From Actinotalea lenta (GTDB taxonomy: Bacteria; Actinomycetota; Actinomycetes; Actinomycetales; Cellulomonadaceae), in contig NZ_JAUQYP010000001.1 of NCBI RefSeq assembly GCF_030586465.1, forward strand, positions 2,693,946 through 2,757,945: a stretch of DNA of 64,000 bases, written 5' to 3'. Below the pieces are notes generated by a model. The model did not search any database. It was not told the DNA's origin and saw only the letters and a program-made list of their open reading frames with translations. This document shows positions 19,502 to 28,808 of the stretch, piece by piece; the stretch's first letter is position 1, and each line of letters begins with the position of its first letter. Made by a program: the position numbers and the translations under genes.

Positions 19502-20995
19502 TCAGAGCAGCGCCGGGAACACGTTCCAGTAGGCCAGCAGCGTCAGCAGCATCGCCGACCCCGTCAGCGATCCGATGAGGCACCACCGGCCCCCCACGGT
19601 GCGCGATGCGCGCACGTGCCTGCGTCGACGTCCGTCCAGCACGCGATAGGCGAGCACCACTCCGGCGACGACGCTGATCAGCCCGAGCAGCCGCACCAGC
19701 AGCCAGCCGCCCTGCACCACGAGCGCATTGGTGCGGTAGTTCTGCGCGAGGTTGGCCACGACCAGCAGATAGACCACGAACAGCGCGAACGACGACGCAG
19801 CGGAGACCGACATCACCGCGAGCGGCACCGGGACGCCCTCCGACAGGGCAGGGGTCCGGTGTCCCCGCAGCCGCCGGACGAGCCACGTCACGGGAGCCAC
19901 GAGCAGGCTGATCCCGATGGTGACCAGGAGGGCGACCAGCATGTCGCCCTCGGCGTACCACCGCGGCCGCGCGACGGGGCTCGCGAGGAAGCGCTGGTGC
20001 GGCTCCGCACCGGCCACGCGTGGGTCGGCGTGCCCCGTGGCGGGCAGCCCCTGGATCCATGCGGCCATGTCCCGCAGGAAGTCCCGGTCGACCTTGCCGT
20101 CCACCTTGATCCCGTGATCGGCGCCCTTGTAGTAGCGGACCGTCCAGTCCGGGTTCCCTGCGGTCGAGACGTCGTCGATGATCTGCAGCGCGCCCTGCAC
20201 GGTGGGCATCGCCGCGTCCCCGGTGCCGTAGACGATCAGCACGGGTTGCCGCATGCGCTGCTGGAAGGGCTCGACGTCGAAGTCGATGTACCCGAACCCG
20301 CCCCCCGGCAGCTCCATCCCGACGGTGCGCGGGATCGCCCGCAGCACCTCCACCGGCACGCCCGTGTTGCGCAGGTAGGAGTCGACGGCGAAGGCGGCCT
20401 GCTGACGAGGCGGCACCACGGGCGCGGCCGTGAGGATGGTGAACGCGACCCGGGGGTTGTCGGCCGCCATCACGGGGACGATCCAGCAGCCCTCGCTCTC
20501 ACCGAACACGCCCACCCGGTCCGGGTCGACACCCGGGAGTCCGCGCAGCAGCTCCACGCTGCGCAGGTAGTCGTTGGCCATGGCCACGTAGTCGCGGTGC
20601 CGGGTGGTGTAGGTGTCCAGTCGCTTGTTCGGAACCATCGTGACGACACCGGCCGACGCGAGCGCGTGCGCCTGGGTCCGGAACGCCCGGGTGAACTTCC
20701 CGGTCCCGGCCCCGTGCACGAACACGACCCCGGGCCGCAGCCCTCGTGCCCCGACGGGCTCGCTGATCTGCGCCTCGACGCTCGCACCGTTGAGCCGGAC
20801 CGTCACCACCGAGGTCACCACGTCGTAGGTACCGATCGGCTCGGTGCCCTGCGACTGGCCGATCGTGGTGTCCGGCGTCTCGACGTCGATGGTGGCCGTC
20901 ATCGGCACCGGATCCCAGCCCGGTCCTGCCAACGCCCCGAGCGCCCCGAGCAGCACCACGGCGAGCGCACTGGTCAGGGCGATCCGGTAGCGCAC
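19502..20995 (-). CDS. Membrane-associated alpha/beta hydrolase
   Basis: The 497-residue protein has an N-terminal signal-anchor, an alpha/beta-hydrolase domain (about 80-330) and four C-terminal membrane helices (about 355-495). The nucleophile elbow is GESEG in VGVFGESEGCW; GTGDA (acid region) and DHGIKVDG (catalytic His) complete the triad. The oxyanion stretch VVFVHGAGTGKF precedes. The hydrolase half resembles dienelactone hydrolase/prolyl-oligopeptidase-like secreted esterases; the substrate is unknown. The GTG start lies 39 bases downstream of era, so it may be transcribed with the phoH-ybeY-corC-era genes. Confidence 0.82.
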   Translation of the reverse strand: MRYRIALTSALAVVLLGALGALAGPGWDPVPMTATIDVETPDTTIGQSQGTEPIGTYDVVTSVVTVRLNGASVEAQISEPVGARGLRPGVVFVHGAGTGKFTRAFRTQAHALASAGVVTMVPNKRLDTYTTRHRDYVAMANDYLRSVELLRGLPGVDPDRVGVFGESEGCWIVPVMAADNPRVAFTILTAAPVVPPRQQAAFAVDSYLRNTGVPVEVLRAIPRTVGMELPGGGFGYIDFDVEPFQQRMRQPVLIVYGTGDAAMPTVQGALQIIDDVSTAGNPDWTVRYYKGADHGIKVDGKVDRDFLRDMAAWIQGLPATGHADPRVAGAEPHQRFLASPVARPRWYAEGDMLVALLVTIGISLLVAPVTWLVRRLRGHRTPALSEGVPVPLAVMSVSAASSFALFVVYLLVVANLAQNYRTNALVVQGGWLLVRLLGLISVVAGVVLAYRVLDGRRRRHVRASRTVGGRWCLIGSLTGSAMLLTLLAYWNVFPALL

Positions 20996-21034
20996 CCCGG
21001 GAGTCTACTGAGCCGATGGGCGTGACCCGGACGC

Positions 21035-21994
21035 TCAGAAACCCAGCCGGCCGAGCTGCTTGGGGTCCCGCTGCCAGTCCCGGGCGACCTTCACGTGCAG
21101 GTCCAGGTTGACCTTGGAACCCAGCAACGCCTCGATGCCCCGCCGTGCGGTGGTCCCGACCTCGCGCAACCGCGAGCCACCGCGCCCGATCACGATCCCC
21201 TTCTGGCTGTCACGTTCGACGAACAGGTTCACCCGCACGTCGAGCAGCGGCGCGCGACCGTCCGAGCCGTCGCGGCCCTCCCGCGGGACGATCTCCTCGA
21301 CGACCACGGCGAGCGAGTGCGGCAGCTCGTCGCGGACTCCCTCCAGGGCGGCCTCGCGCACGAGCTCGGCGACCATGACGGCCTCGGGCTCGTCGGTCAG
21401 CTCGCCGGCCGGGTACAGCGCGGGGCCCGGTGGGACGTGCCGCACCAGAACGTCGACCAGCGTGTCCACCTGGAACCCGTCCACGGCGCTGACGGGGACG
21501 ATCTCGTCCCACTCGCCCAGCTGGTCGATCGCCACCAGGTGCTCGGCGAGCCGCTCACGACCCACGAGGTCGGCCTTGGTCGCCACCGCGACCACGGGTG
21601 TACCCGCGCCGCCGCGGCGCAGCTGCGCCAGGGACTCGGCGATGAACCGGTCCCCCGGTCCGACGCGCTGGTCGGCCGGCAGGCAGAAGACCACCGCGTC
21701 GACCTCGCCCAGCGTGGCCATCACCAGGTCGTTGAGGCGTTCGCCGAGCAGGGTGCGGGGCCGGTGCAGTCCGGGGGTGTCCACGAGCACGAGCTGCGCG
21801 TCCGGTCGGTGCACCACACCGCGGATCACGTGCCGGGTGGTCTGCGGGCGACCGGACGTGATCGCCACCTTCTCCCCGACCAGCGCGTTCGTCAGGGTCG
21901 ACTTGCCGGCGTTGGGCCGGCCGACGATGCACACGAACCCGGAACGGTGCTCGGCGGGCTGCTCGGCGGTGCGGTCGGCGGGCTGCGGTGTCAT
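21035..21994 (-). CDS. era: GTPase Era
   Basis: Ribosome-associated GTPase that binds the 3' end of 16S rRNA during 30S assembly. The 319-residue protein has G1 GRPNAGKST, G3 DTPGLH and G4 ATKADL, followed by a KH domain (about 215-300) with the family stretch VERDSQKGIVIGRGGSRLREVG. It ends near KVARDWQRDPKQLGRLGF, typical of Era. The ATG overlaps the stop of the CBS-domain gene upstream (ATGA), within a run of overlapping genes from phoH. Confidence 0.96.
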   Translation of the reverse strand: MTPQPADRTAEQPAEHRSGFVCIVGRPNAGKSTLTNALVGEKVAITSGRPQTTRHVIRGVVHRPDAQLVLVDTPGLHRPRTLLGERLNDLVMATLGEVDAVVFCLPADQRVGPGDRFIAESLAQLRRGGAGTPVVAVATKADLVGRERLAEHLVAIDQLGEWDEIVPVSAVDGFQVDTLVDVLVRHVPPGPALYPAGELTDEPEAVMVAELVREAALEGVRDELPHSLAVVVEEIVPREGRDGSDGRAPLLDVRVNLFVERDSQKGIVIGRGGSRLREVGTTARRGIEALLGSKVNLDLHVKVARDWQRDPKQLGRLGF

Positions 21995-23250
21995 CGGTGT
22001 CCCCTCGGTGTGGGTTCGCCGGGCGTCGGCGCGTGCGAGACCAGCAGGGTGGACAGCTGCTTGCGCCGCCCCTCCACCCGGTCCGCGACCAGCAGGAGCG
22101 GCCCGACCTGGGCCTTGGAGCCGGACAGCGGGACCTTGCCGAGGGCCTTGGCGAGCAGACCGCCCGCGGTGTCGACGTCCTCGTCCTCGAGCTCGAGGTC
22201 GAACAGCTCGCCCAGCTCGTCCACCGGCAACCGGGCGGGTACCCGGTACGTGCCGTCGCCCAGGTCCTCCACCTCCGGTGGTGTCCGGTCGTGCTCGTCG
22301 GTGAGCTCGCCGACGATCTCCTCCAGGGCGTCCTCGATCGTCACGAGCCCAGCGATGCCACCGAACTCGTCGACCACGAGCGCGAGATGGCTCGAGCCGT
22401 GCTGCATCTCGCGCAACAGCTCGTCCACCGGCTTGGACTCCGGCACGAACACGGCCGGCCGGGCAAGCGTGTCCACCGGCGCGTTGTCGCTGTCCGGCAC
22501 GAGGTGGCGGTGCCGGACGAGGTCCTTGAGGTAGAGGACGCCCAGCACGTCGTCCACCGACTCACCGACCAGCGGCACGCGCGAGTACCCCGAGCGCAGG
22601 AACAGCGAGAGCGCCTTGCGGACGGGAGTACCGCGCGGCAGCGTGATCATCTCGGTCCGCGGCACCATGACCGCCCTGGTCAGCGTGTCGCCGAGCTCGA
22701 GGACGGACCGGAACAGCTCGCGGTCCTGGTCCTCGATCGAGTCGGACTCGCTGACCCGGTCGACCATGTCGCGCAGCTCCTCGTCGGACAGGTCGTGCTC
22801 CTGCTCCGCGGCACGCGAGACCCTCGCGAGGCCCACCACCCCGGCCGCCGCGACCAGCAGCGCCGACGAGGCCACCACCGCGCCACCGGGGTGGTGGCGT
22901 CCCACCCGCCGGGGCGCGAGCCGCACACCGAGCAGGGCGGCGACGAGCGCGACCGGCGCGGCGAGGAGCAGCACCTGCCACCACCGCCACCCGAACGTCG
23001 CGATCCCGAGCGTGAGGAGGACCGCGGCGAAGGCCTCCAGCGCGACCCGCACCGCGGCGGCGGCGTCAGCGGCCACCGGCGGGTCGGCCGCCAACCGCGC
23101 CACCCGCCGACCCGACGCGGTCGGCGTGGCGAGCTCGGCGAGCGCGTGCCGGCCGATGCGCCGCAGGCCAGCCTCTCCGGCGGACAGCCCGGCGGCGAGC
23201 AGGACGGCGACGAGCGCGGCCGCGAGGAGCCAGCCTCCTGGACCGCTCAT
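21991..23250 (-). CDS. CorC/HlyC-type membrane protein with CBS domains
   Basis: The 419-residue protein has an N-terminal DUF21/CNNM-like membrane region (about 1-150, unusually Ala-rich), a CBS pair (about 195-320, with [23 protein letters not shown] and [22 protein letters not shown]) and a C-terminal CorC_HlyC domain ([15 protein letters not shown]). Relatives are implicated in Mg2+ or Co2+ efflux. The ATG overlaps the ybeY stop and its own stop overlaps era, a conserved arrangement. Confidence 0.9.
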   Translation of the reverse strand: MSGPGGWLLAAALVAVLLAAGLSAGEAGLRRIGRHALAELATPTASGRRVARLAADPPVAADAAAAVRVALEAFAAVLLTLGIATFGWRWWQVLLLAAPVALVAALLGVRLAPRRVGRHHPGGAVVASSALLVAAAGVVGLARVSRAAEQEHDLSDEELRDMVDRVSESDSIEDQDRELFRSVLELGDTLTRAVMVPRTEMITLPRGTPVRKALSLFLRSGYSRVPLVGESVDDVLGVLYLKDLVRHRHLVPDSDNAPVDTLARPAVFVPESKPVDELLREMQHGSSHLALVVDEFGGIAGLVTIEDALEEIVGELTDEHDRTPPEVEDLGDGTYRVPARLPVDELGELFDLELEDEDVDTAGGLLAKALGKVPLSGSKAQVGPLLLVADRVEGRRKQLSTLLVSHAPTPGEPTPRGHR

Positions 23251-23699
23251 CGCCCGGCGAGGAAGGTGAGCAGCAGGCGGCGCTGCAGCGCGAACATCTC
23301 CTTCTCCTCGTCCGGCTCGGCGTGGTCGTAGCCGAGCAGGTGCAGGATCCCGTGCGTGGTGAGCAGCAGCAGCTCCTCGGTCGTGGAGTGGCCGGCCTCG
23401 CGCGCCTGACGCGCGGCCACCTCCGGGCACAGCACCACGTCCCCCAGCAGACCAGGGGTGGGCACCTCGCCTTCGAGCGCCGGGCGCAGCTCGTCCATCG
23501 GGAACGACAGCACGTCGGTGGGACCCGGTTCGTCCATCCACCGCATGTGCAGGTCCGACATCACGTCCGAACCGACGAGCATGATGGACAGCTCGGCCTG
23601 CGGGTGCACCCGCATGGCGTCCAGCACGTGCCGCGCCAGGGCCGCGAACTCGGCCTCGTCGACGCTGACGCCGCTCTCGTTGTTGACCTCGATGCTCAC
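23247..23699 (-). CDS. ybeY: Endoribonuclease YbeY (16S rRNA maturation)
   Basis: A 150-residue single-domain metal-dependent RNase needed for 16S 3'-end processing and ribosome quality control. The zinc-binding signature H-G-x-L-H-L-x-G-x-D-H is present as [11 protein letters not shown], and the family motifs [15 protein letters not shown] and [11 protein letters not shown] precede it. The GTG start overlaps the phoH stop by 4 bases. Confidence 0.96.
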   Translation of the reverse strand: MSIEVNNESGVSVDEAEFAALARHVLDAMRVHPQAELSIMLVGSDVMSDLHMRWMDEPGPTDVLSFPMDELRPALEGEVPTPGLLGDVVLCPEVAARQAREAGHSTTEELLLLTTHGILHLLGYDHAEPDEEKEMFALQRRLLLTFLAGR

Positions 23700-24682
23700 C
23701 CTCGGCTCCGTGCGTCGAAGTGCGCGTACGCGTCGATGATCTCGCTGACCAGCCGGTGCCGGACGACGTCGGAGGACGTCAGCCGGCAGAACTGCACGTC
23801 GTCCACCCCCCCGAGGATCCCCTCGACCACGCGAAGGCCGGACGTCGTCGCCCCGGGCAGGTCCACCTGCGTGACGTCGCCGGTCACCACCATCTTCGAG
23901 CCGAATCCCAGCCGCGTGAGGAACATCTTCATCTGCTCGGTCGAGGTGTTCTGCGCCTCGTCGAGGATGATGAACGCGTCGTTGAGGGTGCGGCCGCGCA
24001 TGTAGGCCAGCGGGGCGACCTCGACCGTGCCGGACTCCATGAGCCGCGGGATGGAGTCCGGGTCGACCATGTCGTGCAGGGCGTCGTACAGAGGCCGTAG
24101 GTACGGGTCGATCTTGTCCGCGAGCGTGCCGGGCAGGAAGCCCAGGCGCTCTCCTGCCTCCACGGCGGGACGGGTCAGGACGATGCGGTTCACCTGCTTG
24201 GACTGCAGTGCCTGCACCGCCTTGGCCATGGCGAGGTACGTCTTGCCCGTCCCGGCCGGCCCGATGCCGAAGGTGACCGTGTTCGCGTCGATGGCGTCGA
24301 CGTAGGTCTTCTGCCCGACCGTCTTGGGCCGGATCGTGCGGCCGCGGCTGGACAGGATGTTCTGGGTGAGCACCTCGGCCGGGCGCGCGGTGGCTCCGCG
24401 CAGCATCTGCACCGACCGGGTCACCACGTCACGGTCCAGGGTCGCGCCCGACGTCGCGACCTCCAGCAGCTCGTCGAGCAGACGGCCCACGAGCGCGACG
24501 TCGCCCGGCGAGCCGTGCACCGTGACCACGTCGCCCCTGGCATGGATGCGGACGTCCGGGAAGCCGGCCTCGATGGCCCGCAGGACCTCGTCCCCCGGCC
24601 CCAGCAGTGCCAGGCTGAGATGCGAGGGGACCACGATGCGGTGCTCGACGCCAGAGGCGGAGCTGCGCGCTGGTGTGCTCAT
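23696..24682 (-). CDS. phoH: PhoH-family ATPase
   Basis: A 328-residue PhoH-like P-loop protein, a cytoplasmic ATPase/helicase-like factor always linked to ybeY. Walker A is [16 protein letters not shown], Walker [10 protein letters not shown], and the sensor-like motif [13 protein letters not shown] follows. An N-terminal KH-like region (about 20-110) precedes. ATG 24682 gives the usual N-terminus leading into [19 protein letters not shown]. In the 82-base gap upstream a -10-like TACTAT (24734-24729, minus strand) could drive the phoH-ybeY-corC-era genes; no convincing -35 was found. Confidence 0.94.
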   Translation of the reverse strand: MSTPARSSASGVEHRIVVPSHLSLALLGPGDEVLRAIEAGFPDVRIHARGDVVTVHGSPGDVALVGRLLDELLEVATSGATLDRDVVTRSVQMLRGATARPAEVLTQNILSSRGRTIRPKTVGQKTYVDAIDANTVTFGIGPAGTGKTYLAMAKAVQALQSKQVNRIVLTRPAVEAGERLGFLPGTLADKIDPYLRPLYDALHDMVDPDSIPRLMESGTVEVAPLAYMRGRTLNDAFIILDEAQNTSTEQMKMFLTRLGFGSKMVVTGDVTQVDLPGATTSGLRVVEGILGGVDDVQFCRLTSSDVVRHRLVSEIIDAYAHFDARSRG

Positions 24683-24764
24683 GGGTGGGGCCGGACGGCC
24701 CAGGTCCTCCTCGGTCCGCGGACCTCCCATAGTAGTCGTCCGCGCCGCACTGACCCGCGGGGCC

Positions 24765-25127
24765 TCAGGCGGGCGTCCAGCCCAACGACGCACCGGCGAT
24801 CACGTGCCCGTGCACATGGAAGACCGACTGGCCGGCGTGCGTGCCGGTGTTGAAGATCAGCCGGAACTGACCGTCCGCCATCGACTCGGCCACCTCGTTC
24901 GCGGTCCGCACCACGTCGGCGAGCAGAGCGGGGTCGGCCGCCGCGAGCTGGGCGACGTCGGCGTGGTGGTCGCGAGGCGCCACCAGGACGTGGACGGGCG
25001 CCTGCGGCGCGATGTCCCGGAAAGCCACGACCGTGTCGGTGCTCGTCACCACCTCCGCGGGCACCTCGCCGGCGACGATCTTGCAGAACAGGCAGTCGGG
25101 TGACGTGAGCGGCGCTGTCGACGACAT
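24765..25127 (-). CDS. HIT family nucleotide hydrolase
   Basis: A 120-residue histidine-triad protein of the HinT/HIT group that hydrolyses AMP-linked phosphoramidates or dinucleotides. The triad is visible as FHVHGHVIAG near the C-terminus, and CLFCKIVAGEVPAEVV at the N-terminus holds the CxxC often found in actinobacterial members. It lies just upstream of phoH on the same strand and is divergent from the Gmad2 lipoprotein gene. Confidence 0.92.
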   Translation of the reverse strand: MSSTAPLTSPDCLFCKIVAGEVPAEVVTSTDTVVAFRDIAPQAPVHVLVAPRDHHADVAQLAAADPALLADVVRTANEVAESMADGQFRLIFNTGTHAGQSVFHVHGHVIAGASLGWTPA

Positions 25128-25197
25128 GCGGCCAGGCTAGACCTGACGTCGGGGTCCGCACCTGGGAGGATGGGAGGCACCGACCAGGAGGTGGTCC

Positions 25198-25677
25198 ATG
25201 TACGTCCGCACCGCTCGTGCTCTCGGCGCTGCCGTCGCGCTCGCCGCAGGCCTGTCCCTGGCCGGCTGCGCCACGGGCAGCCAGGCGAGCTCGGAGACGC
25301 CCGCGTCCACCGCGTCGCCGAGCACGAGCGCGACCCCGACGGCCACCGCGACGGAGGGCCAGCCCGTGACCAACGGCTCCAACTCGCTGCTGACCCCGGG
25401 CGACGGTGCCACGGTCGTCGGACCGACGGTGACGGTGACCGGCGACGCGACGGCGTACGAGGGCAACCTCGCCTACGAGGTGGTGGACTCCTCGGGCGCG
25501 ACGGTGGACCGCGGCTTCACGAACGGCGGGGCGAACGGAGAGGTCGGACCCTACGAGTTCGAGCTCACGCTCGACCCGGGCACCTACACCGTGCGCGTGT
25601 GGGAGCCCGGACAGGGTGAGAACGACTCCTCCGCGCCACCGCGCAACGAGGTGAGCGCCACCTTCACCGTGCGCTGA
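25198..25677 (+). CDS. Gmad2-domain lipoprotein
   Basis: The 159-residue product has a lipoprotein signal (LAAGLSLAGC, Cys at about 23), a Ser/Thr/Pro-rich linker (about 25-60) and a Gmad2 immunoglobulin-like domain with PTVTVTGDATAYEGNLAYEV, GPYEFELTLDPGTYTVRVWE and a final NEVSATFTVR strand. Gmad2 domains occur in cell-surface and spore-germination proteins; the role here is unknown. AGGAGG at 25185-25190 fixes the ATG. Its 3' end overlaps the convergent rsmE by 14 bases. Confidence 0.88.
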   Translation: MYVRTARALGAAVALAAGLSLAGCATGSQASSETPASTASPSTSATPTATATEGQPVTNGSNSLLTPGDGATVVGPTVTVTGDATAYEGNLAYEVVDSSGATVDRGFTNGGANGEVGPYEFELTLDPGTYTVRVWEPGQGENDSSAPPRNEVSATFTVR

Positions 25678-26449
25678 CGTCCGACCGGCCGGGCGTCGCC
25701 CAGCGGCCCAGCCGCTCGCACACCAGGGCGGCGGCCACCGGTCCCGCCGTCGAGGTCCGCAGCACGTGCGGCCCCAGCCGCACCGGGCGCGCCCCGGCCC
25801 GCACGAGGTCGGCGAGCTCGACATCGTCGATGCCCCCTTCGGGGCCGACCACGAGCAGGACGTCACCGGAGGTGGGCAGGCCGACCGCCGACAGCGGTTC
25901 AACGGCCTCCTCGTGCAGCACGAGGGCGGCGCCTGCGGCGTCAACGGTGGCCGCGACCCGCTCGGCCAGCCCGGTGGTGGTCACCGCCTCAGCGACCTCC
26001 GGCAGACGCGCCCTCCGGGACTGCTTGGTCGCTGCCCGCACGGTGGCGATCCACTTGGCCCGGCTGCGCGCCGCCCGGTCCCCGCGCCACACCACGATGG
26101 ACCGCTGCGCCTGCCACGGGATCACGCCGTCGACGCCGACCTCCGTCGCGGCCTCGATCGCGCGCTCGTCCCGATCGCCCTTGGCCAGGGCCTGCGCGAG
26201 GAGCACGCGCACCGCGGGCTCCGGCTCCACGAGCCTGGCACGCACCTCGAGATCCAGCACGCCCGGTTCCACGTGCGTGATCGCGCAGCGCAGCCGAACC
26301 CCGGCGCCGTCGACGACGTCGACCAGGTCGCCGACCCGGCGGCGCTGGACCACGCCGGCGTGCCGCGCCTCGGCGCCCTCGAGCCGGTAGGCCTGGCCGG
26401 GCTCGTGGCCCAGCGTGCCGGCGGCGGCCAGGAAGACCGGTGCGCTCAG
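25664..26449 (-). CDS. rsmE: 16S rRNA (uracil1498-N3)-methyltransferase
   Basis: SPOUT methyltransferase that modifies U1498 in the 30S decoding region. The C-terminal knot is clear (LLVVGPEGGIDDVELADLV, then LGPHVLRTSTAGPVAAALV), as is AQALAKGDRDERAIEAATEVGVD-type central sequence. The N-terminal PUA part APVFLAAAGTLGHEPGQAY lies upstream of the first GTG (26353), so that GTG cannot be the true start. The only in-frame candidate before it and after the TGA is CTG at 26449 (MSAPVFL), 6 bases from the dnaJ stop. This implies a rare CTG start and 261 residues. Confidence 0.9.
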   Translation of the reverse strand: MSAPVFLAAAGTLGHEPGQAYRLEGAEARHAGVVQRRRVGDLVDVVDGAGVRLRCAITHVEPGVLDLEVRARLVEPEPAVRVLLAQALAKGDRDERAIEAATEVGVDGVIPWQAQRSIVVWRGDRAARSRAKWIATVRAATKQSRRARLPEVAEAVTTTGLAERVAATVDAAGAALVLHEEAVEPLSAVGLPTSGDVLLVVGPEGGIDDVELADLVRAGARPVRLGPHVLRTSTAGPVAAALVCERLGRWATPGRSDVSAR

Positions 26450-26455
26450 CTCAGC

Positions 26456-27592
26456 TCACCGGCCCGCGAGCTTCTCGCGCAGCCGGGCGAAGACACCCGA
26501 GTGCGCCGGGGCGAGCCTGGACGCCGGGCGCTCCTCGCCACGCGCCGCTGCCAGCTCCCGGAGCAGACGTTCCTGCTCCTCGTCCAGTGCCGTGGGGACC
26601 TGGACCGCGACGTGCACGTGCAGGTCACCACGGCCGTCGACGTGCAGCCGGCCGACGCCCAGCCCACGCTGCACCAGGACCTCGCCCGGCTGGGTCCCGG
26701 GACGCACGTCGACCTCCCGCGGACCGTCCAGGGTCTCCAGCTGGACGACCGTGCCCAGCGCGGCCGCCGTCATGGGCAGCTCGAGCGTGCAGTGCAGGTC
26801 GTCCCCGTCCCGGATGAACACGTCGTGAGGGCGCTCACGGACCTCGAGGTAGACGTCCCCGGGCGGGCCACCGGCCGGGCCCACCTCGCCCTGCCCCGTG
26901 AGCCGGATCCGGGTGCCGGTCTCCACGCCCGCGGGCACGTCCACGGTGAGCGTGCGACGGCTGCGCACCCGTCCCTCGCCCGAGCACTCGGGGCACGGGT
27001 CCGGGATCACGGTGCCGAAGCCGTGGCACGCCGCGCACGGGCTGCTGGTCATGACCTGGCCGAGGAACGAGCGTGCGACCCGCTGGACCACTCCGCGGCC
27101 GCCGCACACCTCGCACGTTCGGGGGCTGGTGCCCGGGCGGCAGCACGAGCCGGAGCACGTGGGGCAGACCACCGCGGTCTCGACCGTGATCTCCCGGTGC
27201 GCGCCGAACACGGCCTCCGCGAGGTCCAGCTCGAGCCGGACCAGGGCGTCCTGGCCGCGCCGCGAGCGTGGCACCGGACCGCGCTGGGACGCTCCGCCCT
27301 GCGCGGCGCCGAAGAACGTCTCGAAGATGTCCTGGAAGCCGAACCCGGCACCGAAGCCGGCGCCGCCGCCTCCCGGCGCGGTCGGGTCGACGCCGCGGTC
27401 GTACATCTCGCGCTTCTCCGGGTTGGAGAGCACCTCGTACGCGCGCGAGACGTCCTTGAACTTCTCGGCGGCGCCGTCCCCGTGCGCCACGTCGGGGTGC
27501 AGCTCGCGTGCGAGCTTGCGGTAGGCCTTCTTGATCTGCTCCGGGGTGGCGTCACGCGGCACCCCGAGGATCGCGTAGTAGTCGCTGCTCAC
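26456..27592 (-). CDS. dnaJ: Chaperone protein DnaJ (type I)
   Basis: Co-chaperone that stimulates DnaK ATPase. The 378-residue protein has a J domain with HPD ([14 protein letters not shown]), a Gly-rich linker ([14 protein letters not shown]), four zinc-finger repeats ([32 protein letters not shown]) and the C-terminal substrate domains. It is the second gene after hrcA (47 bases), the usual actinobacterial arrangement for DnaJ2. It is presumably controlled by HrcA through the CIRCE element upstream of hrcA. Confidence 0.96.
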   Translation of the reverse strand: MSSDYYAILGVPRDATPEQIKKAYRKLARELHPDVAHGDGAAEKFKDVSRAYEVLSNPEKREMYDRGVDPTAPGGGGAGFGAGFGFQDIFETFFGAAQGGASQRGPVPRSRRGQDALVRLELDLAEAVFGAHREITVETAVVCPTCSGSCCRPGTSPRTCEVCGGRGVVQRVARSFLGQVMTSSPCAACHGFGTVIPDPCPECSGEGRVRSRRTLTVDVPAGVETGTRIRLTGQGEVGPAGGPPGDVYLEVRERPHDVFIRDGDDLHCTLELPMTAAALGTVVQLETLDGPREVDVRPGTQPGEVLVQRGLGVGRLHVDGRGDLHVHVAVQVPTALDEEQERLLRELAAARGEERPASRLAPAHSGVFARLREKLAGR

Positions 27593-27639
27593 TCGTCCCT
27601 CTCAGGCGTTGCCCACGGTGGGCGTCAACACGGCGGCCG

Positions 27640-28659
27640 TCATCCGGCGAGGATCCTGGACAGGTACCTGGCGACCGCGCGCACCGACGCGATCGTGCCG
27701 GCGTAGTCCATCCGGGTCGGGCCCAGGGCACCGATCCGGGCGACGGTCTCGCCGTCGGCACCGTACCCCGCCGCGACGATCGAGGCCTCTGCGAGGCCGA
27801 CATGGGTGTTCTCGTGACCGATGCGCACCGCCACGTCGACGGTGTCCTCGGCCATCTCGGTGAGCAGGCGCAGCAGGACGACCTGCTCCTCGAGCGCCTC
27901 GATCACCGGGCGTACCGTGCCTGGGAAGTCCCGGTCGGCCCGCAGCAGGTTGGAGGTGCCGGCCATCACGACCCGCTCCTCGGTGGTCTCGGCGAGCGTG
28001 TCGCGCACCACGTCGGCCACCGCCCGGACGGCGCCACGCTCCCCGACCGCGAAGGCCTCGACGACCTGGGACAGGGGGACGTCGAGCTCGCTGAGCCGAC
28101 GGCCCGCGGCGCTGACGTTCAAGCGGGCCCGCAGCTCCGGCACGAGGTCTTCGGCCACGGGTTCGTCGAGCTCGACGATCCGCTGCTCCACCCGGCCGGT
28201 CTCCGTGATGATCACCACCAGGATGCGGCGGTCCTCGAGCGGCACGAGCTCGACGTGCCTCAGGGCGGACCGCGCCAGCGAGGGGTACTGCACCACGGCG
28301 ACCTGGTGGGTGAGCTGGGAGAGCAGCCGCACGGACCGGTCGACGACGTCGTCCAGGTCCACGGCGTCGGCGAGGAACGTGGCGATCGCCCGGCGCTCGG
28401 CGGCGGACAGCGGCTTGACGGAGGACAGCCGGTCGACGAAGAGCCGGTAGCCCTTGTCCGTGGGGACGCGACCGGCCGAGGTGTGCGGCTGGGCGATGTA
28501 GCCCGCCTCCTCCAGCACGGCCATGTCGTTGCGGATGGTCGCGGGCGAGACGTCCAGGGCGTGCCGCTCGACGAGGGCGCGCGAGCCGACCGGCTCGTTG
28601 GTCGTCACATAGTCCTCGACGATCGCGCGCAGGACGTCGAGCCGACGGTCGTCGCTCAT
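27640..28659 (-). CDS. hrcA: Heat-inducible transcription repressor HrcA
   Basis: Repressor of heat-shock genes that binds CIRCE elements and is activated by GroEL. The 339-residue protein has the N-terminal winged helix ([27 protein letters not shown], then [18 protein letters not shown]), the linker [17 protein letters not shown] and the GAF-like dimerisation domain ending near [21 protein letters not shown] 28659 is preceded by GAGGAGG. Its promoter region holds a CIRCE copy, which points to autoregulation and control of dnaJ. Confidence 0.97.
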   Translation of the reverse strand: MSDDRRLDVLRAIVEDYVTTNEPVGSRALVERHALDVSPATIRNDMAVLEEAGYIAQPHTSAGRVPTDKGYRLFVDRLSSVKPLSAAERRAIATFLADAVDLDDVVDRSVRLLSQLTHQVAVVQYPSLARSALRHVELVPLEDRRILVVIITETGRVEQRIVELDEPVAEDLVPELRARLNVSAAGRRLSELDVPLSQVVEAFAVGERGAVRAVADVVRDTLAETTEERVVMAGTSNLLRADRDFPGTVRPVIEALEEQVVLLRLLTEMAEDTVDVAVRIGHENTHVGLAEASIVAAGYGADGETVARIGALGPTRMDYAGTIASVRAVARYLSRILAG

Positions 28660-28687
28660 CCGGCCTCCTCTCGCACGTCCGACGGCG

Positions 28688-28714
28688 GTGGCACTCGCCA
28701 CCACCGAGTGCTAA
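28688..28714. promoter_or_regulatory. CIRCE element (HrcA operator)
   Basis: GTGGCACTC-N9-GAGTGCTAA, close to consensus TTAGCACTC-N9-GAGTGCTAA: the right arm is perfect, the left arm matches in its inner six bases. A -10-like TACGAT (28726-28721, minus strand) lies just upstream, so CIRCE would sit at the transcription start of hrcA-dnaJ. Confidence 0.9.
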
Positions 28715-28786
28715 TCCCTCATCGTACGACGGCCCACCACGGTGCAGCACCAGGGGCCCGGTCCGCGTGCTCGACGCCTCGCTCTT

Positions 28787-28806
28787 TCGCTGACTAGAGT
28801 CAGCGA
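28787..28806. promoter_or_regulatory. Palindromic operator of the MarR-GNAT gene
   Basis: TCGCTGACT-AG-AGTCAGCGA, a perfect 9-bp inverted repeat with a 2-base centre. It overlaps a -10-like TAGAGT (28795-28800) and ends 2 bases before the GTG start at 28809; a -35-like TCGACG lies at 28771-28776. The downstream gene encodes a MarR domain, so autorepression is likely, and the transcript may be leaderless. Confidence 0.7.
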
Positions 28807-28808
28807 CC

